A stretch of 64,000 nucleotides of DNA from assembly GCA_000469685.2 (NCBI GenBank), contig LS997566.1, forward strand, positions 46,766,373-46,830,372. Reading direction: 5' to 3'. Source of the DNA: Haemonchus contortus. Its lineage: Eukaryota; Nematoda; Chromadorea; Rhabditida; Trichostrongylidae. Position 1 is the first letter of the stretch; every line of letters begins with the position of its first letter. Made by a program: the position numbers and the translations under genes. Positions 22,440 through 34,200 of this stretch are shown piece by piece. The notes below the pieces were generated by a model. The model worked only from the letters and a program-made list of their open reading frames with translations, was not told the DNA's origin and made no database searches.

Positions 22440-24550
22440 CAAAATATGAAAAGCGTGCTTAATTCTGATGATATCATCAGAGGTTCTATCACTTAATCTT
22501 CCTGAGCCCACCATGGTCTCGCTTTCGGAATCTGATGCAAACGTTCCTGAATGTCTAGTATCTCGAGTGATCCTCATTAGCTTTTCCCTTTCATCTGCAA
22601 ACGGGCTGCAAAGACCTCTGACCGTACATCAGCTCGAGTTTAATTAAATTTAAAGAGAGCAATTTTCTAAAATGCCTTGGAAATACGACAGCTGCATACT
22701 CAAATAGCTCATGAGAAGCATATTATCTAGTCTGTGCTTAACTGTCTGATTACCCACGTTGCAAAAGTTGTCTAGTTAATCAGTTGCTGTTTAGCCTCTT
22801 AACTCGAGTCTGATTCTGCAAGTTGATGCCTGGTTTTTGCCCCGATTCGTACCAGACATTGTAATTAATGCTCAAAACATTAGAGTAAGTCTGGTAACCA
22901 TCGAAGAGAAGTCTTTACTGATATGCCTGTTCCAGTTCCTTTGAGATTTCTAGATCCAGGCTGGACAAGCTAATCTGTTTGACGTTCTTACAGTGTAACA
23001 GCCAACATTCTCAAGTTATTAGGGGAGCGGTCCGATTTAGTTAAGGTTTTGCTTCAAGTGGAGATTCTAGAAAGGGTTAGAGGGTCTGGAGCCTGGAGAT
23101 CCACTGGGTGTCTCGCCCCATATCTTCAAACGCAATCAGTAAGGCGAGATTTACAGGTAGACCAGGAAGTAGTAACTTATCAAATAATAGTTAAGCTTCC
23201 ACATTTTTGTGACAAAGATGTAAACTGCAGTTAGGCATTCTGGGATAGTGTAATTTAGTGAGGCTGGGGTCTGAACTGAGTGAATCAGAGTCTCTCAAAA
23301 ATGTTGCTAGAAGCATCGTTAGAGCACTTCCACATTAACAAGTATGATATCATTAATCCGCGTCATACATACTCATGAATGCCCTTTATCGCTGGAGCGG
23401 AAACGAGAGAGTCTTCGCTTTGTCCCTTCTAGTATAACTCCTCCTTTTGATCCAACTCGTCTCATTAACGGCTCCTCAACCCGAAGAGCTCTGTGAAGTA
23501 CTTCTTGGCCAAGTTCTACGATTCTAAAAAGTGGTCCGATCTTGCCTTCAAGGTTCAGAATACTCAACTTACTCAACTTAATGCGTAGATCGTAGAGACT
23601 AGCAGTACGGAGACCAATTATTATTTTGTATTTTCTATGTGATTCACTGCTGCGTGACAACGATTAACTACGATCTAGCGAGTTGTATTCGTTCCTCCAT
23701 GTCCCAAATCAAAGTTCGTTCGGCGTGGGTGATTTCCTTCCCGGTACGAATATTTCACGGCTGTAGATTACGACTATAGACTCTTCGGAAAGGATTGAAT
23801 CTTTGCCTCTCCCAGTACTCCTTAGACACCATAAGGGAATTCGAGAGTTTATTGAGCCTGAAGTTATTACAGGCAGCATCTTTGCGAGTTTCTTGCTTCA
23901 TCCTGTACCTTTAGACCAGTTATAGTTTGGATTTACTCTAATTTGATTGAATATAAGAATACTATTTATATACAGTAGTTTAGCTTACATCGATTTTGAT
24001 GTTACTGTTTTTCGCTGTAGTTTCACTGATTTCAGTGCATTTTCATAGGGGAGGTACCACATAAGAGTAATCATGCTACAATCTGGGCGACGGAGCTTAA
24101 ATAGATGACGTTAAGCGATACTGGCTACACCTATGAATAAATGTTTTGTTCCGTTTGAGTCGAGATATCAAATGTTTCCTTTATACTTTAACAATTACAA
24201 TTTATTGGACTGAAATTCTTGGAACACGCTTCAGCATCCACATAACCTTTCGTGAGCTTTTCGAAGCAACAAAAAAAAAATCCTGATCAATCGAGCTAGT
24301 CTGTTGTTATGGCCATTCAAATCTCAGGGTCCGTGGGTCTATGAGTTCGCCACTTCACTTTTTGATCAGTTTTTTCTTCAAATAAAGAATTCTGTTTCTG
24401 ATGTGGTAGCAGTTGACAATGAAACAACGAAGAACTTACTCGCTTATTAGCTTCATCTCCTCCCATCAGCTACGACAGATAACTAAAATAATCAGATTCC
24501 TGCCTCTCACAGATTCAATAAACAATTTCGACTAATTATTGTTTCCATCT
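22440..24550. other. Intergenic spacer, nothing recognised
   Basis: About 2.1 kb between GPCR copies 1 and 2. No exon with consistent splice sites, no repeat seen elsewhere in the window and no RNA gene was recognised. Confidence 0.5.
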
Positions 24551-24558
24551 TGTGAAAA

Positions 24559-24860
24559 GGGCAGAGGTGGTGTAGTGGCAAGTGGCGCATTATATCACAC
24601 GCACGGTCAGGGGTTCGGAACCCGGATCGATGCCCGCCTGGCCAACCAAGCCTTCCATCCCTCCGGGGTCGGTGAATTGGTGCCAGACACGTATTGGAGG
24701 ATAAAAGTACTGACTTGTACACCGGCTGGCCACCGCAAGTCATTGTATAGGCCACATACGCACACATTACCCCACTACGATTCTGAATGGAAGTCGAGTG
24801 CGAGGGCGTATTCCTCAGACGGAATTGATTAACGCCAGAAACTCTATCCTGTATCCTTTA
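24559..24860 (+). mobile_element. tRNA-derived SINE, copy F (complete, plus strand)
   Basis: The only copy in the sense orientation, so the family is easiest to read here. The head starts GGGCAGAGGTGGTGTAGTGG; an A-box-like TGTAGTGGCAAGTGG lies at 24571-24585 and a B-box-like GGTTCGGAAC at 24612-24621, spacing typical of a tRNA promoter. The body continues to an AT-rich tail ending CTGTATCCTTTA. Flanks CTTGTGAAAA and TTTGGTGAAAA look like a slightly decayed target duplication. Length about 300 bp. Frames crossing it are not genes. Confidence 0.9.
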
Positions 24861-25187
24861 TTTGGTGAAAAAAGCAGATTATGTTATTTTCATGTCCAAA
24901 TAGATCAAAAAAGTTCTAGTTCTTGGGAAAACATTCAAAGAACATAGACATAGACTCTTTTAATCATTTCTTAAATCTACCGAGTTATGCATAACTCCAA
25001 CGGATTTATTCTTGTTCCCACCTTGCTACAAAAATGGCGACTGTTCATTTTCATGAGATTTTCTGGGATTTCAAGATGACTTTCTCTGCTGTTCCGCTTA
25101 GTTCGAAACCAGCAAGAATCGAAGTAAATGATTTTTTTTCTAAAACTCCGATTTCCGATTTATCATTTTCCAGGACCTGTTTACTAT

Positions 25188-28100
25188 ATGGACCATCGAA
25201 CGCAATGGATGAGGCTTTCGAACCATTCAATGAATTCAAACGGCTGGAACCGTACGTTGATCATAACTGAAGACATTCCGACGACGGCAGCTTCTCCCCT
25301 CTACACTTATGAGCCACTCATCGTCGGTATTTCCTATGTTGTTATATCTTTAGCTCTGCTGTCATTTTATATGGTGTTTAATGCAGTGAGTTCATCTATG
25401 CATTTATTTAATTTCAGTCATTTTTTTTTATAAAAATTCTGACGAGTCGTATTGCCATGGCTGCTGATCTCTACGGTCTTAAATTATGCCGTAGACTATA
25501 ATAATGAATGTTAGACTAATAATTACTATTTTATTTCCAGGATTTTAGACCAAAGGTTACAAGTATAAGCGACGAAGTGGTGTATGATTATGAATTAAGA
25601 GGCTGTAATTTAACCTTATATTCGAATCAAAATACAGCTGCCTGCTTACCTAATGTCTAAGACGGGGAGGCCCTAGAATTACTAGGTCTAGACATTGAGC
25701 AGACGTAAATGTTCAGTTTGGGGTTATAGTAATCAGAAGAAATCGGTAGATGTAGTGTTTCTCACGCACTTGGCTACAAGGCCCAGGTGCTACACATACA
25801 GAAAGTGGGAAGAATAGAGGCCCGATTTTACCACTGTAGGAAACTGGCCAGCACTCATCATGTCGGTGGCAAAATAATCGAACGGGTTTCCGAGCAGGTT
25901 CGTCCATGCTTGAACTGGAGGAGTGCATGTCAAAAAGCAGTGTTCTAGTCTTGCCGCAAAACCACTTCTGCATCCTGACAGAATAACCTTAGAGTTCTGG
26001 TAGTACGAGTGCTGAGTAGTAGCATGGAATACTAGCCACTGACAAATTGAAGAGGAAAGGGGCTCGAGGGCTTGAATGAAAGCTGCAGGTTTTATGTTAA
26101 TGAATCGGCCACTACCGCCTTTTCAATTAAGGTCAGAAGAAAATTCGCAGATTACGGTAGCTTTCTGAAAAATCAATCCAATCCTCCCAACCTCCAGTCA
26201 GTGCATTTTCACGTAGAATTTTAGCAAGAAATGAAATTACACAGTGTGCTTCTACAAATTTTCGCATCATTGGACATCACACGAACTCTTTGGTGTTCAG
26301 TGAATCATCCATGTTTCCTTGCTCTAATGCATTAACCGGAGGTTCTGTTCCAAAAAGCTTTATTCTTTTCTCATGAGCTGAGAGAGGGTGCAATTTCAGC
26401 TTTCATAGGAAACATTAGGTAATACTCTGCAGTGAATCAGTACCGGCTCCGTTTCCGGGGCTATTCAAATGAGTTCCCTTACATTACAGAGTACAGTAAT
26501 TTAAATATGGTATTGTAAATGATATGTAGCAACTAAGTCAGGTAATGAAACCCAAAATCATGTCAACTGACAATCAGGAAGGTCAAACGTTTCATGTCAA
26601 TCCCAATTTCACAGAAAGAAGTCTGGCGATTCAGTTTCACTGTTCTACTTCAGGTATTGATCACGGATCGCGAATTCAGAAATTTACAAGCCCACCGATT
26701 GATGCTGTTTGTTGGCATTCTTGACTGCATTCAACTGCTTGGCCATACTTTTGGTGGTATTGCAACATTATGGGAATCTATCAACTACACTATGCCATAC
26801 CTATGTCAGGTAGGGGCCCAGTTTTTAAACTCAAAATCTCACGTTTTCCATATAAACCTACTAGAGGCTGAAGGGATACGATGTCGCTAAGTTCTCTTGA
26901 TATAATGGAAAGCTTTTTGCTGCCGTCGAACACAAATTATTAAATTGTAGCCAGTTTTATTATATCCCTCGAGGGAAATCTTGTGTAAGGAACATAGCGA
27001 GGCCTTTAGAAACCTTGCTATAAAAGTTCTGGTTAAAAAATCGAAATGAATGTCCTGAAATTTCCAGATATTCGGCGCAACATTGAATTCAGCATGGGTT
27101 GGCTTATTTCCTCTTTCGCTATTGATAGCTATCCAGAGATTTCTTATTGTCAGAAGCACCCTTAAGCCGTATGAAAATTTTTCGCTCACGATGAAGGTAG
27201 GATCTGAGCATTTTACACTTTTGTAAGCAAGTATTTTCGACCATCGTAAAAAATACGCCTAAATAACATTCATTTCCGCTCACTCCATTTGTAAAATTTA
27301 TTTCTTTAATGTTACGTGAACGCAAGGTTATAGGCTATGAGATAGATAACTGTATAAATACCACATAGTGTGGAATAGTAATCTGAATACAAAGGGCAAA
27401 ATTGACAGCTTCAGGCCTCAATCGGACCCTTTCTCCCCCTTTTCGTGATGCCCTTCGACTTCCATTCAGAATCACAGTGGCGTTTTAGATGTTTATGTGA
27501 CCTCTACATTGACTTGAGGTGGCCATCCGTTGTACAAGTCAAAGTGTTTGTACTCCCAAATGACTCTGGTACGATTTAACTGATTCTGAAGGGAAGTAAG
27601 ATTACGTTGACCTGAGCGAGGATCCAAACCGTGTGCGATGGGTGCCGGATAAGGAGGCATTTGATCGAAAAAAACCAATCGAAATTTTTGAAAATATACA
27701 ACACAATTGCGAACAAAGAATTTTGAATAGGCTCCTTTTGGTAATACTGTTCAACATAGCTTTCCTGATGCTTATCCTAGGCAATATAAGGAAGCTGACT
27801 AAACGCACGGGTCCTGCGATAAATAAACACCCTAATCCGTAACCGCATGGTCCCGGCTTTTATACTAAATGTTTATAATACATATAAGAATCTGTCGAAT
27901 CTTGGAAGGATGAGCTCGATTTTGCTTCATTTGCTAGCTTTGCTCTCCTCTGCTCTGGAATTGAGGTGGTGTCTCAATTTAGATGAGTAAAAATACTTTC
28001 AGATTATCATAGTACTTTCGTTCGCCTACTGTTTCGCGTTTTGGATATGCTTGTTATCCGTTGGGAAGGTTACTTACTCCCCCGACCAGTAAGTTTTTTA

Positions 28101-29158
28101 ACTTACAATGATTCACTTGTCTTGAATAGACCCCTGCAACTCACTGACCATAGCCACGCCTAATGCACATAAGTAGTCAAGCAGAACGAAGGATTACGAA
28201 CACGGCCGGCAAACTATGAAAGCAGCCATAAACCATTCATTGGCAGTCATTCGAGACAAAATGGGTTTTGTCTTCTGAAAATTCTGATTATGTGACACCT
28301 CGTTTCAGATTCGCATGGTCATATGGTGCAAACACAGGAAGCAGTGTATTATCCGATCTGGAATTCGTGGTCTCAGTCCTTTGTATAGCACTGACTTTTC
28401 TAGTCTACATAGCCATTGCTATAACGCTTTACAGGGTAATTTTAACAGTTTTATGTTTGAAGAGTACCCTGCGGATGATTAGAGCCGTTCTCCCAAGCCA
28501 CTCGAATTAGAAGCTGGTTCGAACAATGGCTGAGCACCAGCCATCTGTTCGAATAAACGCTCTAATCCTCCTAGTTTGGAAACGACCGACTACTTGTAGA
28601 GGCATAACAGGGATAATAGGTTGTACTGAAAGTATCCAGGTCTCTGGGAGCAGTATTAGAGTGTCCTCCTACCTTCTTGATAACCATGGGCTTCTACATC
28701 GCTCTCATTTCTATAATGAAGGTTATGTTGTACACTCTTTGAGATTCAGAAAACCAGAGGAATGAATACGATGCGCAGAAGTGAAAAGCAACTATTACTG
28801 CAAGCCACCATATTGTTTGTCATCCTGACGAGTCTGATAAGTCTCTGGCATTTCTACTATCTCATACTGCCGGATACGGTCTGGACGGTGGTTTGCATAA
28901 ATGTCTACTGGATCGTCTACTGTGGCCTGAATCCAATAATATACATTATTTTTTCGAAGTGAGTTATAAAATCTCTTTGGTAAACAATACCTCGTGATTT
29001 TCGTATACTTCAATACTTATTTTCTGAAAGTTCGACTTGAAAATGAAGCTTACTACTTCAGGAGCATCAGAGTCGCATATATGCAGTTTATCGGAATGCG
29101 GTTGAAGAATCATGTCACAAGTATCTCGTTAGTTGTTGGAACAACCTCCCGATTCTGA
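25188..29158 (+). CDS. Seven-transmembrane chemoreceptor-like GPCR, copy 2
   Basis: Paralogue of copies 1, 3 and 5, with an intact frame of 334 codons including stop. Exons: 25188-25385, 26654-26809, 27068-27196, 28003-28088, 28309-28435, 28750-28958, 29062-29158, phases 0,0,0,2,0,2. The start was chosen as the first ATG after a TTTTCCAG acceptor at 25165-25172; an upstream in-frame ATG at 25128 lies before that acceptor and an internal one is at 25209. The N-terminus is longer than in the other copies and has NHS and NRT sequons, as expected for an extracellular end. TM2 contains LQAHRLM and VGILDCIQL; TM7 contains YCGLNPIIYIIFSK; the tail is about 31 residues. Intron 3 contains a SINE and the terminus of a foldback element. 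Its 3' part was the source of the later duplication that gave copy 4. Confidence 0.88.
27410..27640 (-). mobile_element. tRNA-derived SINE, copy G (degraded)
   Basis: In intron 3 of GPCR copy 2, antisense. Body blocks CTTCGACTTCCATTCAGAATC, GTGGCC-type and TGTACAAGTC are readable; the head is degraded to GAGCGAGGATCCAAACCGTG. Unrelated unique sequence follows from about 27640. Confidence 0.7.
28170..28233. mobile_element. Foldback-element terminus (fragment)
   Basis: ACTATGAAAGCAGCCATA at 28216-28233 reproduces the terminus and flank of the 155-bp foldback element at 14957-15111. GC-rich sequence precedes it (CACGGCCGGC), but the opposite arm is not present. Probably a decayed second copy; the left limit is approximate. 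Confidence 0.5.
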
Positions 29159-29159
29159 T

Positions 29160-31160
29160 AAATAATGTTTGTTTGTAAAAAGCGTCATAAAAGCATTTTA
29201 TCCAATTGTTTGCTTTCGTTTCTTAGAAATGCATGTTGTTGACATAGCACGACTCGATATACTGTATTGCATGAAGCTGAAGGTTACTGTCGACTTTGGC
29301 TAATGGCTGAGGGATGACTATAGTCCGCCTCTGACCCTTTATTCTCAGAAATTGATCTATTCGATTTTCGTTCGATGAAAAGTTATTAATGTTTCAATAA
29401 GGTCTAAGGTCTTCATCGTGATTTTAAAACGGAATCAGGGCCATCTGCAGGTCATTTTCAAAAGTTTTGTTGATCCTTCAGTGGGGGGAGAGTGCTTTTA
29501 CTAGTACCGACCCTGATAATTCTTGTTCCACTCTTTGCCGGAGTTTTATTTCCATTTTTGACCATCTGGCCATTCAGCAACAGCCTTCTTCTGCTATTCT
29601 AGACCGAAGCTACCGTTCACGGCTATTCGTCTATCAGATGCCGGTACCAAGACAGTTTTCGTAGCACGGGCTTTTGATTCTTCAGGGTTAAGAATGGGAA
29701 TGTTGAAGTAAAGCAGAGCAGCTCCCCCTGATATGTCTGATACATTGTTTGGGAGTCTTTTATGAGTCATATTTCACATTTGTTTTGTACAAACCAACAG
29801 CAAATAGTCATTAGAGACTATTTTACTATGACTGTGGAATGCAGCGGCAATTATTCCCTATTGCGATAATTAGGAATGGTTGTACAACCCACTCCGTCCT
29901 CTCTTCTATGGCCCCAACAGCTCTGGAAAAGCTATTTCACGCAAATTGAAAAGCTAAAAATTGGTTTGGATTGGTTCCGAACTTATGCTATCTATACATC
30001 ACTAGTACAGCTGCTGAGCTTTTCATTTTATGAGTGGAAAAACAAGATTGACTGTTGGATTTACCCTTGCTTCGCTCTAATTCCTATGGAGAATTCCAGT
30101 TTCTTAGAACTTTCTTCACGAGTTGGATATGTAATATCTTTCAGCACCTTCTCATTCATTTCTCATATGCTAACAGTCGGAAGATAGCGCTCTGCTTGAG
30201 TATTTCTCAAAAATTTTCATCTTTTTGGAATGCTTTTTTCGTTATCAGAGGAAATTATTATAGTAATCAAGGAATTATCATAGTATCGCTATCGAGTTTA
30301 ATTTTCTCTTCGAGTAGAAAAAACATTTCAGCGCATTTTATGGTTCTATTTTGATGGTTGAAAATTTTTCTCAATTATTGTCTTCATTTGCCCTTATGAA
30401 TTGCTGAGGACCCTAAAATTGCCGAGCATTTCCAGCTTGAATTAAGACACATATCAAAGAGATCAAGTTGCTGGAAGGAGTTTCTATGAGAGAAACTTCG
30501 AGTTCCTTCGAGTAAACAGTTCACGAGAGAAATGGTTTGTGAAATTCCCCCACAGTGAATTTGAGGCCCCCGCGTATACCACATCTGGCACTATTAGATC
30601 GGAAAACGGCTTAGTTAGGGAGTTATAAAGGCTCAAAGATTGGCCCGTGTGTATCCTTTCACCGGCATTGTAGAGGCTGCACCAATCACAAGGGAACCTT
30701 TGTAGGAAGTTCAAACAACTTGTCATGTCCCATAGCGACAGTGTAAGACATTTCTGTACAGTTCTGGCTTGATGTCGTCAGCTCTTTGTGCAATTGCAAT
30801 AACTAACATCTCGTCCGAACTCCCCTTCCATGTTATTTCCGTCATGACAATCTCGTCCAACCTCTATTTCCCCTGCTTTTGAGGAGCAATGTATTTCTCG
30901 AATTCGGCGAATTTTCTCACCTTCTTCACTACCCATGAACTACTCACAATCTATACTTCCGTTTTTCCAATGAAAACGCGTACCTCAAAATTATCGTGAG
31001 CTGTGCCTTTCGGATCCACTTAAGAAGATCGCATGCTGAAAGGAATTTCCATGAAAGGAATTTCGAGTTTCAGTTTCCAGTAAACAAATCCGTGAAGCTT
31101 TTGCAGTTCTGTGAATGATTTAGGAACCAGCTGGTTGTTTTGTTTGTTCTCAGAACGATT
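29160..31160. other. Spacer between GPCR copies 2 and 3 (duplicated block)
   Basis: No gene. Much of it is repeated at about 44440-45820 after GPCR copy 4 (shared blocks include CGGCTATTCGTC versus CGGCTACTCTCT, GTTAAGAATGGGA and TTGAAGTAAAGCAGA). Contains dispersed repeat R1 copy b at 30540-31018, which is absent from the corresponding part of the later spacer. Confidence 0.7.
30540..31018. repeat. Dispersed repeat R1, copy b
   Basis: Aligns along its length with 19612-20098, in the same orientation. Here it lies between receptor genes, in the other case in an intron, which argues for dispersal rather than gene duplication. No coding potential seen. Confidence 0.75.
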
Positions 31161-31180
31161 GTATGTACTACACCTTTCAG
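31161..31180 (+). promoter_or_regulatory. Candidate 5' UTR or trans-splice acceptor, GPCR copy 3
   Basis: A pyrimidine-rich CACCTTTCAG lies 65 bases before the ATG of GPCR copy 3 and, with its upstream TTGTATGTACTA, is conserved before copy 5 (45812-45831). In nematodes such a site near the start commonly receives a spliced leader, but a cis-spliced 5' UTR exon would look the same. Confidence 0.45.
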
Positions 31181-31245
31181 GGCACTCATAATTTGAACCA
31201 CTGAACGGAGAACCGTTAGCTGAGAACGGATTCCTGGGCTAATAA

Positions 31246-34200
31246 ATGGCGTCTGCTGATGGAACGGTGCATGCTCATGAAGCACTTATCGTTGGCGTTG
31301 CTTATATCGTCTCATCTTTGATCCTGCTCTTAATCTACGTTTCATTCAATGCGGTAAGCAAGCGGATTCTACTTATTTCCACACTCTGAGCTCCCTTACA
31401 CATGACCTTTTGCAAATCAAGAAGGAAATTCCTGGAAGATCGAAGAACAAGATAAGACTAAGAAAAATTAAATAAGTGGTTTGGACGGGTGGATGGCGTC
31501 TTAGCCATCGGTACTACTGGCCCAGACAGGTCTCTTCCAGGAAGGGCGAGTAGGTTCAACTCTGTTGTAAACGTATGTACTAAGCAAGAATTCTTGTACT
31601 GTGTAGGAGTAAAAATACCAACTTGTTGAAATCAAACATAACTACTTGTCGATGCTGTGCTGTGCTTTCCGAGAACACTTATGGGGAAATTCTTCGTTGG
31701 GATTCGCTGAAGAGTCATCTGAGTTTTCTGAGGTGTGACGTCGTCTGCCACATCATTTTTCTGCCAAAAAAAAACAACCCTTACTAGGAAAAGAAAGATT
31801 CACGCAGACAACAAACAATTAGCTTCTGATAAAAACAACAAGTGTTTTCAATGCTAATTACGCAGACTGTATGATGAATACCTGCCTAACATCAAGCAAC
31901 TTGACGTAAATCGTATTTTGTATGAGAAATTATGGCATACCAGAACTAATTCTCCAGCAATTATTTCTCTGATGCTGTAAAGTTTTAAGAGCTCTACCTA
32001 CAAGACAAAAGTCCATGAAAAGTATGGGAAAACTTCAAAATATATAAAAAAGGCTGACTTTTGTTTCGCACTCACTATCGCACCTACGTCATTCGAGACC
32101 ACTAGTGCAACTATAGAACATGATTTTTTATGCCCCTTCATGCCCTCGGCAGTACAAATGGATAGTTCAAATTCTGCTTCTGGTAGCGCCTTGATAGTTT
32201 AAAATCAAGCAATTATTAGTTTACCAGGCGGCTAGGCACGCTCTCGCGCGCTAGGGGCTCTAGCCATGAGGGACGAAGCCGCATGAGCTGATTTTCATTA
32301 TAGACCTTTATCGGATTTATGAGTTTCCGCTCAAACCTCGCCTCCTGTGGGCGGAGTCTAGTCCTGCCACCCACCATAAGTGTTCCCATCCTGTCGCCTG
32401 TACTCCTACCAAGTTTGACTTTCTAGGTCCATGGGGACGGGAGTTATGAATTTCCGCACAAACCCCGCCCTTGTGGGCGGAGTCTGGTTCTGCCACCCGC
32501 CATAAGTTTTGCCACCATGACGCCTGCACCCCTACCAAGTTTGAACTTTCTAGGTCCATGAAGGCATGAGTTATGAATTTTCGCCCAAACCCCGCCCATT
32601 GTGGGCGGGGTTTGGTTCTACCACCCACCATAAGTTTCCCCATCGCGGTTTCTGTACTCCTACCAAGTTTGAACTTTCTAGGTCCATTGGGACAGAATTA
32701 TGAATTTTCACCCAAACCCCGCCCCTTGTGGGCGGAGTCCGGTGTTGCCACCCACCATAGGTGTTCCCATCCTGTCGCCTGTACTCCTACCAAGTTTGAA
32801 CTTACTAGGTCCATGAGGACATGAGTTATGAATTTTCGCCCAAACCCCGCCCCTTGTGGGCGGAGTCCGGTGTTGCCACCCACCATAGGTGTTCCCATCC
32901 TGTCGCCTGTATTCTTACCAAGTTTGAACTTCCTAGGTCCATGAGGACATGAGTTATGAATTTTCGCCCAAACCCCGCCCCTTGTGGGCGGAGTCCGGTG
33001 TTGCCACCCACCATAGGTGTTCCCATCCTGTCGCCTGCACCCCTACCAAGTTTGAACTTTCTAGGTCCATGAAGGCATGAGTTATGAATTTTCGCCCAAA
33101 CCCCGCCCATTGTGGGCGGAGTCCGGTGTTGCCACCCACCATAGGTGTTCCCATCCTGTCGCCTGTACTCCTACCAAGTTTGAACATTCTCGGCTCATGG
33201 GGACGGGAGTTATGAATTTCCGCACAAACCCCGCCCTTGTGGGCGGAGTCTGGTTCTGCCACCCGCCATAAGTTTTGCCACCATGACGCCTGCACCCCTA
33301 CCAAGTTTGAACTTTCTAGGTCCATGAAGGCATGAGTTATGAATTTTCGCCCAAACCCCGCCCATTGTGGGCGGGGTTTGGTTCTACCACCCACCATAAG
33401 TTTCCCCATCGCGGTTTCTGTACTCCTACCAAGTTTGAACTTTCTAGGTCCATTGGGACAGAATTATGAATTTTCACCCAAACCCCGCCCCTTGTGGGCG
33501 GAGTCCGGTGTTGCCACCCACCATAGGTGTTCCCATCCTGTCGCCTGTACTCCTACCAAGTTTGAACTTTCTAGGTCCATGAGGACATGAGTTATGAATT
33601 TTCGCCCAAACCCCGCCCCTTGTGGGCGGAGTCCGGTGTTGCCACCCACCATAGGTGTTCCCATCCTGTCGCCTGTATTCCTACCAAGTTTGAACTTCCT
33701 AGGTCCATGAGGACATGAGTTATGAATTTTCGCCCAAACCCCGCCCCTTGTGGGCGGAGTCCGGTGTTGCCACCCACCATAGGTGTTCCCATCCTGTCGC
33801 CTGTACTCCTACCAAGTTTGAACATTCTCGGCTCATGGGGACGGGAGTTATGAATTTTCGCACAAACCCCGCCCCTTGTGGGCGGAGTCTGGTTCTGCCA
33901 CCCACCACGAGTTTTGCTTCCATGACGCCTGTACTCCTACCAAATTTGAACTCTCTACGTCCATGGGAACCGGAATTATGGATTTTCGTATATAAATGTA
34001 AGAAGGGATGTGAGCTTCGAGGCACGCTCCGCCCATTGTGGGCGGGCCTCCGCTGACGTCATTTCTGCTGGAGACACCTCCGACAATGCTCCTCCCACAT
34101 CAGCTTTTTCCTGCTCTGTTGGCTTTCTCCAAACCGAGTTATAAATGTTTTCATAAGGCATTGCATTTTTGGAGAACGCCCCGCCCATCGGGGGTGGGTC

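Noticed and set aside
24571..24640. Possible tRNA gene (A- and B-box-like motifs)
   Set aside because: The same head recurs fused to the same body at nine sites and cannot form a complete cloverleaf; it is the SINE head.
32317..34056. Many open frames of 60-151 codons on both strands, with repeated protein-like sequence
   Set aside because: They follow the minisatellite unit, occur on both strands and repeat at the same 766-bp offset as the DNA. This is a product of tandem repetition, not coding.
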